Shown piece after piece: positions 1 to 8,117 of a stretch of 64,000 nucleotides of DNA. The DNA is from JACCTH01 sp035253825 (GTDB taxonomy: Bacteria > Actinomycetota > Acidimicrobiia > Spongiisociales > ZC4RG35). The notes beneath the pieces are model-generated. The model was not told where the DNA came from, did no database searches, and saw nothing but the letters and a program-made list of their open reading frames with translations. Made by a program: the position numbers and the translations under genes. The stretch covers positions 124,001 to 188,000 of the forward strand of contig DATFBM010000012.1 in the NCBI GenBank assembly GCA_035253825.1, read 5' to 3'. Position 1 is the first letter of the stretch. Each line of letters opens with the position of its first letter.

Positions 1-1154
1 TGGTCAGACGCTGGCTCCGCCTCAAGGAACGCGGGTGGCAACGATCAGCCCTGCTCAGTGGGATCGGAGCCATTGTCACCGCCGTGGTGTTGGTTGTCAT
101 CGCTTCCGTCAAGTTCGTGCACGGCGCCTGGATTGTGATCGTTGCCATCCCACTCATCGCAGCCGCGATGCTTGCCATCCGCCGCCACTACCTGGCGGTG
201 GCCGATCGCCTCAGGCTGGTGGGAGAGCCAAGAGTGCCAAATACGAATCGGGTAATCGTTCTCGCCTCGCATACCGGCCGGGCGACTCAGCGAGCGATTC
301 AGTACGCAGAGCTGATCCAACCCGAGTCATTGAAGGTGATCCACGTTCGCGAATCCGGCGATGAAGATCTCGTCGATACCTGGGACCGGCTTTATCCCGA
401 TCACCCGCTCCATATCGTCGAATCGACCCGACCCAAGCCCATTCGCACCCTGCGCGATTACGTCCGCCACGAATCCGAAAGTCACCCAACCGCCTTCATA
501 ACCGTCGTTATCCCCGAGGTCTTCAAGGAGCGGAGGTTGGGATCGCAGGTAATCCATCCCCACGGCCTCTTGCTGAAGATCCTTTTGCTTTTCCTTCATC
601 AGGTAGTGGTCACCGACATGACCTACCAGCGACAAAAAGGATTGAGGGGAGAGGCGCAGCGATTCACCGACCGGATCCGAAAACAGCAAGTAGTCGTCTT
701 GGTTGCCGATGTCACCATCCCGGTCCGGCGGGCCATCGCCTATGTGGCGATGCTCCACGCTGACTCGGTGATCGCCGCTCACCTCGACACCGACGCCGAC
801 CAGCGGAATCGCGTGCTGACCAACTGGGACCCCGACTTCGGAGAATTGCAGATCCTCGAAAGCCCCTATCGCGGCATTGCCCGCCCGATGGTTCGCTATG
901 TCCGTCGTCTCAGGCGTGATGCCGAGCCTGGCACTCTGATTCATATCGTCATCCCCGAATTCGTCGTCCCCGGCTACCGGAGCCAGTTGCTTCACAACCA
1001 GACAGCGCTGGCTATTAAGGCCGCTTTGCTCTTCGAACCTGGAGTTGCGGTGAGCTCGGTCCCCTGGCACCTGGCCAGCGCCGAAGCCAACCCGGAAACT
1101 GACGTTGCCGAAACGGTGACGCCGACGGGATCCCGCTCCAATCCCCATCCCTAG
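1..1154 (+). CDS. APC-type amino acid permease, C-terminal part (5' truncated)
   Basis: The frame is open from base 3 (GTC), so the gene begins outside the window and only its last 383 codons are present. The first ~60 residues hold two hydrophobic helices separated by a KFVHGAWIV turn, which matches the end of the transporter core in large APC-superfamily permeases. A soluble region of about 300 residues follows, with two repeated alpha/beta halves resembling the cytosolic UspA-like tail of these permeases (VIVLASHTG near the first half, VVLVADVTIPVRRAI near the second). The likely role is uptake of an amino acid or other cation-coupled solute; the substrate cannot be told from this fragment. 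The acyltransferase gene follows after 12 bases in the same direction. Confidence 0.75.
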   Translation, partial: VRRWLRLKERGWQRSALLSGIGAIVTAVVLVVIASVKFVHGAWIVIVAIPLIAAAMLAIRRHYLAVADRLRLVGEPRVPNTNRVIVLASHTGRATQRAIQYAELIQPESLKVIHVRESGDEDLVDTWDRLYPDHPLHIVESTRPKPIRTLRDYVRHESESHPTAFITVVIPEVFKERRLGSQVIHPHGLLLKILLLFLHQVVVTDMTYQRQKGLRGEAQRFTDRIRKQQVVVLVADVTIPVRRAIAYVAMLHADSVIAAHLDTDADQRNRVLTNWDPDFGELQILESPYRGIARPMVRYVRRLRRDAEPGTLIHIVIPEFVVPGYRSQLLHNQTALAIKAALLFEPGVAVSSVPWHLASAEANPETDVAETVTPTGSRSNPHP

Positions 1155-1166
1155 ATTCACCCCGAA

Positions 1167-2591
1167 TTGAGCGCGACGACCGTCACTTTTTACGAGCCGC
1201 TCTCGCACCTGGATGCCTCGTTCCTGGCGCTGGAAACTCCGACCACTCACATGCACGTGGCGGGGGTGGTGGTCTTCGACGGAGGCGAATTAGTCACCTT
1301 CGACGGCGGGATCGACATCGGGCGAATCAAGGCACATATCGCCGGCAAACTCAGCTACCTCCCTCGCTATCGACAGCGCCTGGCCTGGGCATCCCCCAAC
1401 CGCCGTCCGGTATGGGTCGATGACGATCATTTCAACTTCGACTACCACGTCCGCCACACGAGCCTGCCTCGTCCGGGGACCGACGAGCAGCTGAAGCGTC
1501 TGGCGGGACGAATCGTCTCTCAGCCCCTTGACCGAGCCAAGCCGCTTTGGGAACTCTGGGTTGTTGAGGGGATGAGCGACAACCGTTTTGCAATCATCGC
1601 CAAGATCCATCACTGCATGATCGACGGAATCTCCGGCGTCGATCTCACGACGATTCTTCTCAACGTCGTTCCCACGAGCGAGATCGAGCCTGCGATTGAC
1701 TGGTCTCCCAGGCCCGCTCCTAACCCCGCCCAATTGGCCGTCGCCGAGGCGGCTCGGGTGACTCGAAGCGCCCTCGACGCTCTGACCAATGTCCCCGAGT
1801 TGGCCAAACGAGGAGGAGAAGTAGCGATGACGGTGGCCGGTCGCGGCTTTGCCGCCTTCAACTCGCTGCGATCGGGCTGGCTACGGCCTTCCGCCCGAAC
1901 CCCACTCAATCCCGACCTGGGCCCCAACCGACGCGTCGACTGGACCGAGACTCCGCTGGGGAGCGTGAAGAATATCCGTGCGGCTCTAGGTGGTTCGGTC
2001 AACGACGTGATCCTTGCGATCTCAGCCGGCGCCATCCGTCGATTTCTCCTCGAGAACCGCCACTTCGACGTTGGCGAAGGGGAATTTCGGGTTATGAACC
2101 CAGTATCGACCCGCAGAGCCGATCAACGGGGAGCGCTCGGCAACCAGGTGGCGATGTGGCTCGTCAATCTCCCCGTCTCCGATCCCGATCCCGTCTCGCG
2201 CCTTCGGAAGATCAAGGCCGAGACATCGAAGCTAAAGGCCACCAATCAAGCGCTCGGCGCCGCGACTCTGGTCGAGCTCTCCCGCGGCACACCAATCCCC
2301 TTGATCTCCCTGGCCAACCGCGTAGTGGGGCCGATGATGCGACCCTTCAACTTGACCATCACCAACGTCCCCGGGCCCCAGTTCCCGATGTATCTGTTGG
2401 AGGCGCAGATGCTGGCTAACTATCCGGTCGTTCCCCTCTGGTCGCAGCACGGTCTGGGGTTAGCGCTGTTCTCCTACAACGGCACCCTGGCCTGGGGCGT
2501 CCACGCCGATTTCGATGCGGTGCCTGACACCGCCGCGGTTATCTCAGCGATCCAACACGCCACCAACGAGCTGCTGGAAGCAGCTCGTTGA
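1167..2591 (+). CDS. wax ester synthase/diacylglycerol acyltransferase (WS/DGAT)
   Basis: This 474-residue protein is of normal length for the bacterial WS/DGAT family. The N-terminus LSHLDASFLALE and the active-site motif HHCMIDG (residues 148-154, HHxxxDG) are diagnostic, and the PLW motif lies near 127. The family esterifies acyl-CoA with diacylglycerol or fatty alcohol at the inner membrane face to make storage lipid. The start is TTG at 1167; no convincing ribosome binding site precedes it, and no upstream in-frame ATG exists before the previous stop. The gene ends immediately before a 7-bp-periodic intergenic island and converges on the AlaX gene. Confidence 0.9.
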   Translation: MSATTVTFYEPLSHLDASFLALETPTTHMHVAGVVVFDGGELVTFDGGIDIGRIKAHIAGKLSYLPRYRQRLAWASPNRRPVWVDDDHFNFDYHVRHTSLPRPGTDEQLKRLAGRIVSQPLDRAKPLWELWVVEGMSDNRFAIIAKIHHCMIDGISGVDLTTILLNVVPTSEIEPAIDWSPRPAPNPAQLAVAEAARVTRSALDALTNVPELAKRGGEVAMTVAGRGFAAFNSLRSGWLRPSARTPLNPDLGPNRRVDWTETPLGSVKNIRAALGGSVNDVILAISAGAIRRFLLENRHFDVGEGEFRVMNPVSTRRADQRGALGNQVAMWLVNLPVSDPDPVSRLRKIKAETSKLKATNQALGAATLVELSRGTPIPLISLANRVVGPMMRPFNLTITNVPGPQFPMYLLEAQMLANYPVVPLWSQHGLGLALFSYNGTLAWGVHADFDAVPDTAAVISAIQHATNELLEAAR

Positions 2592-2671
2592 GACTAGAGA
2601 CAAGAGATCGCCGAGCTTCGCTCGGCTGAAAGACCAGAGACAAGTCTTTTGTCTTCCGTCTTTTGTCTATT
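2591..2671. repeat. heptanucleotide-periodic AGAC/GTCT island A with central hairpin
   Basis: AGAC begins at 2591 and 2598, and again at 2631 and 2638. GTCT then begins at 2644, 2651, 2658 and 2665. Every step within a run is exactly 7 bases. Between the first runs lies a GC-rich hairpin, CCGAG-CTTCG-CTCGG (2611-2625). The island fills the gap between two convergent genes and touches both stop codons, so it may act as a bidirectional terminator. It shares period and core with islands at 38328 and 45447. Confidence 0.7.
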
Positions 2672-3380
2672 CAAGCTCGATGCGCATCCGCTTGTTCGCC
2701 CTCCCTTTCGACTCGGTCTTGGTGACCCGAATCTGACCCACCTCGAGTGTCGACGCCACGTGAGTGCCGCCATCGGCCTGACGGTCCAGGCCGACGATGT
2801 CGATCACCCGGATCTCCTTCACGTACTCGGGGATGAGGTTGACCTTGGTCCGGATCAGCTCGGGGTCGGCCAACGCCGCCTCCCGGGCCATGAATATCAC
2901 CTCCGCCGGGTATCCCTTGACCAGCTCAGCGTTGAGGACCTCCTCGACCTGCCGACCTAGCTCGACCGACATCGAATCGAGCTCGAAGTCCATTCGCGCG
3001 GTTCCCGGCTCCATGTTTCCCCCCGTGACCCTGGCTCCGAAATCGCGATAGATCACACCCGAGAGGGCATGTAGGGCGGTATGGGTGCGCATCAGTTGGT
3101 AGCGACGGTCCCAGTCGATGATCCCCTCGACGGCCATCCCCGGTTCCAAGAGCTCGGGGCTATCAACCACGTGCAGGATCCGGCCCTGAGAGCGGACCGT
3201 GTCTGTGACCGCGACATTTCCGTTGGGGGTCGCCAAGATCCCGATGTCTCCCGGTTGGCCGCCTCCCCTGGCGTAGAACACTGTCCGGTCGAGTACCACG
3301 CCCTCGGGAGTGATCTCTTCGACCTGTCCCTCAGCCCGAGCCCGGTAAGCGTCGCGGGCGGCGATTTCTTCCGTGGACAT
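2667..3380 (-). CDS. AlaX-type alanyl-tRNA editing protein
   Basis: The 237 residues match the free-standing editing domain related to the C-terminal half of alanyl-tRNA synthetase, which hydrolyses mis-charged Ser- or Gly-tRNA(Ala) in the cytoplasm. The FYARGGGQPGD stretch (residues 35-45), the metal motif HTALH (100-104) and the second motif DGGTH (203-207) are visible. In AlaRS the second motif normally reads CGGTH, so one zinc ligand Cys is Asp here; related stand-alone editors are known to vary at this site. The gene is monocistronic, convergent with the WS/DGAT gene, and divergent from the lipoprotein gene at 3400. Confidence 0.85.
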   Translation of the reverse strand: MSTEEIAARDAYRARAEGQVEEITPEGVVLDRTVFYARGGGQPGDIGILATPNGNVAVTDTVRSQGRILHVVDSPELLEPGMAVEGIIDWDRRYQLMRTHTALHALSGVIYRDFGARVTGGNMEPGTARMDFELDSMSVELGRQVEEVLNAELVKGYPAEVIFMAREAALADPELIRTKVNLIPEYVKEIRVIDIVGLDRQADGGTHVASTLEVGQIRVTKTESKGRANKRMRIELE

Positions 3381-3399
3381 CGAGCTACCTTAAGTCGAG

Positions 3400-3828
3400 A
3401 TGAGATTCGCCATCGTCGGCCTGCTGTTGGTGCTGGCGTGCGGCGGTTCCAGCGGGGGTGTCGACCTGCCGGAGACGTATCGAGAGCAGCTTCACGCCAT
3501 CACCGGCCACGAGCCCTCCGAATGCACAGACCTCAGAACCACCGAAGCGGTGATCACAATCAGCGACACCGGCATCTCCCCGGACTGCGCCATCGTCGGT
3601 GCCGCCCAAAACGTGTCCATCGTCAACCAACAGTCGATCGACGACACCTGGATCGTGGCCGATCCACCCACCCAACTCGAGATACCCCGACACACCCGGC
3701 TCGTCTTCGATGTCCCAGCCGAAGCCACGGAGACGGTGGAGCGAATTGGAGACCGAGTGGGCACCGGGGTCTGGGTTTGCTACGGGCGAGAAAGCCGCCA
3801 CCAATGCGAGGTGGTGGTTGTCCCCTAG
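3400..3828 (+). CDS. small secreted lipoprotein, function unknown
   Basis: The 142-residue product starts with a short hydrophobic signal and a lipobox ending LVLAC, so Cys14 would be lipidated after signal peptidase II cleavage. The mature part is beta-rich (ISDTGISPDCAIVGAAQNVSIVN, WVCYGRESRHQCEVVV) and contains several Cys that could form disulfides. The sequence alternation resembles a cupredoxin-like sandwich, but no complete copper site can be argued. The ATG at 3400 lies 8 bases after a TACCTT hexamer (3386-3391), fitting a leaderless transcript divergent from alaX. I do not recognise the family. Confidence 0.6.
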   Translation: MRFAIVGLLLVLACGGSSGGVDLPETYREQLHAITGHEPSECTDLRTTEAVITISDTGISPDCAIVGAAQNVSIVNQQSIDDTWIVADPPTQLEIPRHTRLVFDVPAEATETVERIGDRVGTGVWVCYGRESRHQCEVVVVP

Positions 3829-3852
3829 GCGCCCCGGCGGTCCGGTCTTGAG

Positions 3853-3858
3853 TATGAT
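3853..3858 (+). promoter_or_regulatory. putative -10 box for the Liv operon
   Basis: TATGAT lies 55 bases before the substrate-binding protein start at 3913. No good -35 element is seen at 17-18 bases, which is usual in actinobacteria. A strong GGAGG ribosome binding site is present at 3899-3903, 9 bases before the ATG. Confidence 0.35.
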
Positions 3859-3912
3859 TCCCCCGCTCCGCTGCCCATCGGCGGTGGAATCCGACTACGG
3901 AGGAATGACTAA

Positions 3913-5181
3913 ATGAAGCTATCGCGCTTGCTAGTCATCGTCGCAGTTCTCAGCCTCGTTGCTGTGGCCTGTGGTGGTGGCGGCGGGGGCACCCCCGACG
4001 AATGTGAAGCAGACGAATTCGGCTGCGTCACGGTGGCCGCCGGCGAGCCCATCAAGATCGGCACGCTATTGGTGATCACCGGCGAGAACCAGACCCTGGG
4101 CCTCGACAGCCAGAATGGGGCGGAACTCGCCGTCGATTACTGGGGCGACAATGCTTTCGATGGGACCGTCGGCCAGATCGCCGGCCATGACATCGAGTTA
4201 GTGAGCGAGGACGAAGGCTGTTCGGCCGAAGGCGGCACCGCCGGTGCCCAGCGGCTGGTTACCGATACCCAGATCGTGGCCGTGATCGGCACCAGCTGCT
4301 CATCAGCTGCACTCGGTGTGGCCGACAAGATCTTTGGTGATCAGGGCATTCCGCTGGTCTCGCCATCGAACACCAGCCCCGCCCTGACCAACCCCGGAAC
4401 TCACAACCCCTTCTACTTGCGTACTGCCCACAACGACTCCATTCAGGGAGCAGTTGTAGCTGAGTTCGCATCGCAAGAGTTGGGAGCGACCTCGGCGGCG
4501 ACCATCCACGATGGAAGCCCGTACGCCGAAGGCTTGGCCAACGCTTTCGCCGCCGCGTTCGAAGCGGCTGGCGGGACGATTACCGATCAGGTGTCGATCC
4601 AGACCGGTGAGAGCGACTACAGCTCGATTCTCACGGACCTCGCCACCGGCGCACCCGAACTGCTCTACTACCCGATCTTCGTTGCCGAAGGAGGCTTGAT
4701 CACCCAGCAGGCGGTCGAGAACGGAAGCTTTACCTACCTGGCCGGCTCTGACGGCATGTTCACTCCCGACTGGATTGCTGCCGCCGGGGCGGAGAATGCC
4801 AATGGCGTCTACATCTCGGGTCCGGACCTTTCCCAGTTAGCGGGTGATGCCGACTTCTACGAGAACGAATTCCTGCCGGCATACAACGAGGCGTACGGTG
4901 AACCCACCTCGGTCTTCCATGCCCACTCCTTCGATGCTGTCAACATCGTGCTCACCGCCATCGAATCGGTGGCGATCGAGGATGGGGACACGCTCCATAT
5001 CCCGCGGACGGCACTGAAGGATGCCCTTTTTGCAACCGAGAACTTCCCGGGACTCACGGGGAGCCTTACCTGCAACGAGAACGGCGACTGCCAACAGTCA
5101 GCGACCATCGGCGTGGTCACCGTCGAGAATGGCGAGTTTTCCGACTACGTTTACTCGGCGACCAAGGGTCTCGAGGGCTAG
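3913..5181 (+). CDS. branched-chain amino acid ABC transporter substrate-binding lipoprotein
   Basis: This 422-residue type I periplasmic-binding-protein fold protein is the first gene of a Liv operon. A signal peptide ends in a lipobox (LSLVAVAC, Cys20) followed by a glycine linker, so the protein is anchored outside the cytoplasmic membrane. The ligand-binding region has the LivJ-like hallmarks IKIGTLLVITGENQTLG, AVIGTSCSSAALGVAD and PLVSPSNTSP. It delivers a branched-chain amino acid, amide or similar ligand to LivHMGF. A strong hairpin follows the stop codon, which probably lets this gene be transcribed more than the permease genes. Confidence 0.92.
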   Translation: MKLSRLLVIVAVLSLVAVACGGGGGGTPDECEADEFGCVTVAAGEPIKIGTLLVITGENQTLGLDSQNGAELAVDYWGDNAFDGTVGQIAGHDIELVSEDEGCSAEGGTAGAQRLVTDTQIVAVIGTSCSSAALGVADKIFGDQGIPLVSPSNTSPALTNPGTHNPFYLRTAHNDSIQGAVVAEFASQELGATSAATIHDGSPYAEGLANAFAAAFEAAGGTITDQVSIQTGESDYSSILTDLATGAPELLYYPIFVAEGGLITQQAVENGSFTYLAGSDGMFTPDWIAAAGAENANGVYISGPDLSQLAGDADFYENEFLPAYNEAYGEPTSVFHAHSFDAVNIVLTAIESVAIEDGDTLHIPRTALKDALFATENFPGLTGSLTCNENGDCQQSATIGVVTVENGEFSDYVYSATKGLEG

Positions 5182-5201
5182 CAGCACCCGAAGACTCACT
5201 T

Positions 5202-5240
5202 AAGGGAGGCGGGACCTCGGTCCCGCCTCCCTTACTTTTC
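5202..5240 (+). terminator. hairpin terminator/attenuator after the Liv binding protein
   Basis: A perfect 13-bp stem (arms 5202-5214 and 5221-5233) encloses a 6-base loop and is followed by ACTTTTC. It lies between the binding-protein gene and livH of the same operon, so it is best read as a partial terminator that sets the excess of binding protein over permease. Confidence 0.8.
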
Positions 5241-5260
5241 AAGGAGGAACACTGCCCAGG

Positions 5261-5326
5261 TTGCCGACGCCGCCGCCCGGCGGACCGTACAGTGTCGCCG
5301 ACATGACCTTCGATCGGCGACCATGA
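5261..5326 (+). CDS. possible leader peptide overlapping livH start
   Basis: A 21-codon frame (TTG at 5261, in-frame ATG at 5303) ends with TGA inside the ATGA that also holds the livH ATG at 5323. It is preceded by a strong AAGGAGGA sequence at 5241-5248, while livH itself has no recognisable ribosome binding site. The encoded peptide contains PPPGGP, a type of motif known to slow ribosomes. Spacing of 13 bases from GGAGG to TTG is long, so this is only a candidate for translational coupling or leader control of livH. Confidence 0.25.
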   Translation: MPTPPPGGPYSVADMTFDRRP

Positions 5327-6402
5327 CTATCTCGGCTCGGCGGTCGACGCTTGGCATCTTCAGTCGTCTGCCGATCCGGCGCATAGTCCTCATCGTTCTC
5401 GGGGTCATCATCACCGTCGCCGCCATCGCTGGGGCCCGCGCCACCCTCGCTACCGGCCAGTACAGCGGCAGGGTGTGGCAGGACCTCTTTGTACAGGGAT
5501 TGGCCCGGGGTTCGGTCTACGCCTTGATCGCCCTCGGCTACACGCTGGTGTACGGAATCCTTCTCATCATCAACTTCGCCCATGGCGAGGTCTTTATGGC
5601 CGGCGCCTTCACAACCCTGTTCCTTGCTGGCTATCTCTCAAGCTCAGGCTTTATGGCCTCGCAGCCGGCTCTCGCCCTTCTGATCATGCTGGCGTTTTCC
5701 GCCCTGGTTTCGATGGGCGTCGCCCTTCTGTTGGAGCGCATCGCCTACCGACCGCTCAGAGGGGCACCGCGCCTCGTTCCCTTGATTACCGCCATCGGCG
5801 CCTCGCTTTTTCTCCAATACACCTTCCGCGGCTTCTACGGCGAGCAAGTGCGGGCCTATCCCAATATCCCTGGCCTAGCCGGCGATTGGAACATTCTCGG
5901 CCTTTCCATCGATCGTCCGCGGGTGGTGGTGATCGGAGCCGCGATCTTGATTTGGTCGAGCCTCTACCTGTTCATCGAACGCACAAAGACCGGTCGAGCC
6001 ATGAGGGCGGTAGGTGAGGATCGGGAGATCGCCTCCTTGATGGGAATCGATGTCGATCGGATAATCGTCGTGACCTTCGCCATCGGCGGCGCTCTGGCGG
6101 GCATGGCGGGAATTCTCTTCATCCTCCTCTTCAACCAGGCGAGCTTCGACATGGGATTCGTCCCGGGATTGAAGGCATTCACTGCCGCGGTGCTCGGGGG
6201 GATTGGCTCCATCACAGGAGCTGCCCTCGGCGGCCTCATCCTCGGGTTGATCGAGGCGGTGGGACCGATTCTCTTCCTCAGCGGCGCCGGTATTCCCTCG
6301 GTGGGACAGCTCACGTCGGTGGTCAGCTTCACGATTCTCGTTCTCGTCCTGATTTTCCTCCCCGGTGGATTTCTGGGAGCCTCGGAGGAGAAACGAGCGT
6401 GA
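5323..6402 (+). CDS. livH: branched-chain amino acid ABC transporter permease LivH
   Basis: The 359-residue membrane protein carries the LivH core from about residue 60 (GLARGSVYALIALGYTLVYG, INFAHGEVFMAGAF) to the C-terminal FLPGGFLG. It has about 50 extra N-terminal residues with an additional hydrophobic helix compared with short LivH proteins. It forms the transmembrane channel with LivM. The start lies inside an ATGA overlap with a small upstream frame, and the stop overlaps the livM start (GTGA). Confidence 0.9.
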   Translation: MTISARRSTLGIFSRLPIRRIVLIVLGVIITVAAIAGARATLATGQYSGRVWQDLFVQGLARGSVYALIALGYTLVYGILLIINFAHGEVFMAGAFTTLFLAGYLSSSGFMASQPALALLIMLAFSALVSMGVALLLERIAYRPLRGAPRLVPLITAIGASLFLQYTFRGFYGEQVRAYPNIPGLAGDWNILGLSIDRPRVVVIGAAILIWSSLYLFIERTKTGRAMRAVGEDREIASLMGIDVDRIIVVTFAIGGALAGMAGILFILLFNQASFDMGFVPGLKAFTAAVLGGIGSITGAALGGLILGLIEAVGPILFLSGAGIPSVGQLTSVVSFTILVLVLIFLPGGFLGASEEKRA

Positions 6403-8117
6403 GAGTGCCGCAAGCAGTGCGGGCCGGACTCATCGGAGGCGCGGTAGTCCTCTACCTCGGCGCGGTGGGAATGCTCGAACGATTCAGCGAGCGCTCGATC
6501 ATCGTCGGGCTCATCCGATTCAACGTGGTCGTGATGGCGGCAGCCTTTTTCGTATTCGCTCTCTTCGCCTATCGGCGGGCAAGTGGGGAGGCGAGCACGA
6601 GTCTTGGGCCCGGGATCACCGCCGGGACTGTGGCGGGGGTGACAACCGGAGTGGTCGTGATCATCCTGTCGCTGCTCGTCGATGCCGGCGTCGATGTCCG
6701 CAGCATGTTTCTCCGCATCTCGCCCGCCTTTTTCGAAGCTGTCACCCTGGGGACCAATCCCTATATCGGCCTGATCATCCTGGCGGTCATGGGAGCCCTG
6801 ATGGGAGCGGCGGCCGGAGGATTTCGCCGGCTGGCCCCCACGCCCCGCACCATCGTTGTCACCGTGGTCGGGACCGTGTTGCTCCTTGGACTCGGGGCCC
6901 GACTCTTCATCCCCATGTTGCAGGGCCTGGGGATTCCCACCGCTTGGCTTTATAGAAGCGATGCCCTGACCATCCTGGGAGCGATCATCGTTTCGGTTCT
7001 GGCGGTGGTAATCCGCCTCTACTTGCGACGTAAAGGCGGTTTCCGCAAGGCGCTGGTCGAGGTTCCGGGTGTGACTCCCTCCAACGTACGCCCGATCCTG
7101 TTTGTCTTGGGAGCCATTGCCGTGCTCGCCGCCCCCTGGATCGGCAAGCAGTTCGTGGCCGATGTATTGGGCACGGTGGGCCTCTACATCCTCTTGGGAT
7201 TGGGTCTCAACATCGTCGTTGGCTATGCCGGGTTGCTCGACCTCGGTTACGTCGCCTTCTTCGCCGTTGGTGCCTACACCGTGGCGCTGCTCACCGCACG
7301 CAGCTCTTCGATGGTGGGGGCGACGATCTTCGATCTCGCCCCGGAGCCGCTGACCAATTTCTGGGTCGCCCTTCCCATAACCCTGATCGTGGCAGTTGTG
7401 ATCGGAATTTTGATCGGCGCCCCGGTGCTGCGGCTGCGGGGGGACTACCTCGCCATCGTGACCCTCGGCTTCGGCGAGATCATCCGCGTCCTGATCCTGA
7501 GCGACTGGCTCAAGCCGATCTTCGGCGGACCGCAGGGAATCACGGAAGTGGCCGACGTCCCTGCCTTCGGAGCGGACACCAACGATCCTCGGGTCCTCTA
7601 CTACCTGATCATCGCCTTTGCCCTGATCTCCTTGTTCATCGCTGGGCGCCTGAAAAATTCCCGGGTGGGGAGAGCGTGGGCAGCAATGCGCGAGGACGAG
7701 GACATCGCCGAAGGAATGGGAGTTTCGGTGATCAAGTACAAGCTGCTCGCCTTTGCCATGGGTGCCGCCGTCGGCTGCCTGGGAGGGGCATTCTTTCCGG
7801 CCAAGCTCGGGGTCGCCAATCCCGGTTCCTTCACTCTTCTCGTTTCCATCAACGTCCTGGCGGTCGTGGTCCTGGGCGGGATGGGATCCATCCCCGGTGT
7901 CATCGTCGGCTCGGCGATCCTGGTGGGACTGCCCGAGCTGCTGCGGGAATTCGGCGAGTACCGGCTCCATATCTACGGCGCCATCCTGGTGATGATCATG
8001 ATCTTGAAGCCAGAGGGCCTCATCCCCGACAAGCGCCGAGCCTTGGAACTCCATGCCGATGAACCGCACGAGTCGGTGGGGCCCCTGACGGCGGCAGCAA
8101 CTCCGGGAGTGCAATGA
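6399..8117 (+). CDS. livM: branched-chain amino acid ABC transporter permease LivM with N-terminal membrane extension
   Basis: The C-terminal ~330 residues are a standard LivM permease (LGLNIVVGYAGLLDLGYVAF, LRGDYLAIVTLGFGEIIR, a C-terminal LKPEGLIPDKR). At 572 residues the protein is far longer than a typical LivM, because about 220 residues with roughly six hydrophobic helices come first (for example TAGTVAGVTTGVVVIILSLL and TIVVTVVGTVLLLGLG). The GTG start at 6399 is supported by GGAGGAG at 6384-6390 and a 4-base overlap with livH. Its stop overlaps livG (ATGA). The role of the extension is unknown. Confidence 0.9.
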   Translation: MRVPQAVRAGLIGGAVVLYLGAVGMLERFSERSIIVGLIRFNVVVMAAAFFVFALFAYRRASGEASTSLGPGITAGTVAGVTTGVVVIILSLLVDAGVDVRSMFLRISPAFFEAVTLGTNPYIGLIILAVMGALMGAAAGGFRRLAPTPRTIVVTVVGTVLLLGLGARLFIPMLQGLGIPTAWLYRSDALTILGAIIVSVLAVVIRLYLRRKGGFRKALVEVPGVTPSNVRPILFVLGAIAVLAAPWIGKQFVADVLGTVGLYILLGLGLNIVVGYAGLLDLGYVAFFAVGAYTVALLTARSSSMVGATIFDLAPEPLTNFWVALPITLIVAVVIGILIGAPVLRLRGDYLAIVTLGFGEIIRVLILSDWLKPIFGGPQGITEVADVPAFGADTNDPRVLYYLIIAFALISLFIAGRLKNSRVGRAWAAMREDEDIAEGMGVSVIKYKLLAFAMGAAVGCLGGAFFPAKLGVANPGSFTLLVSINVLAVVVLGGMGSIPGVIVGSAILVGLPELLREFGEYRLHIYGAILVMIMILKPEGLIPDKRRALELHADEPHESVGPLTAAATPGVQ

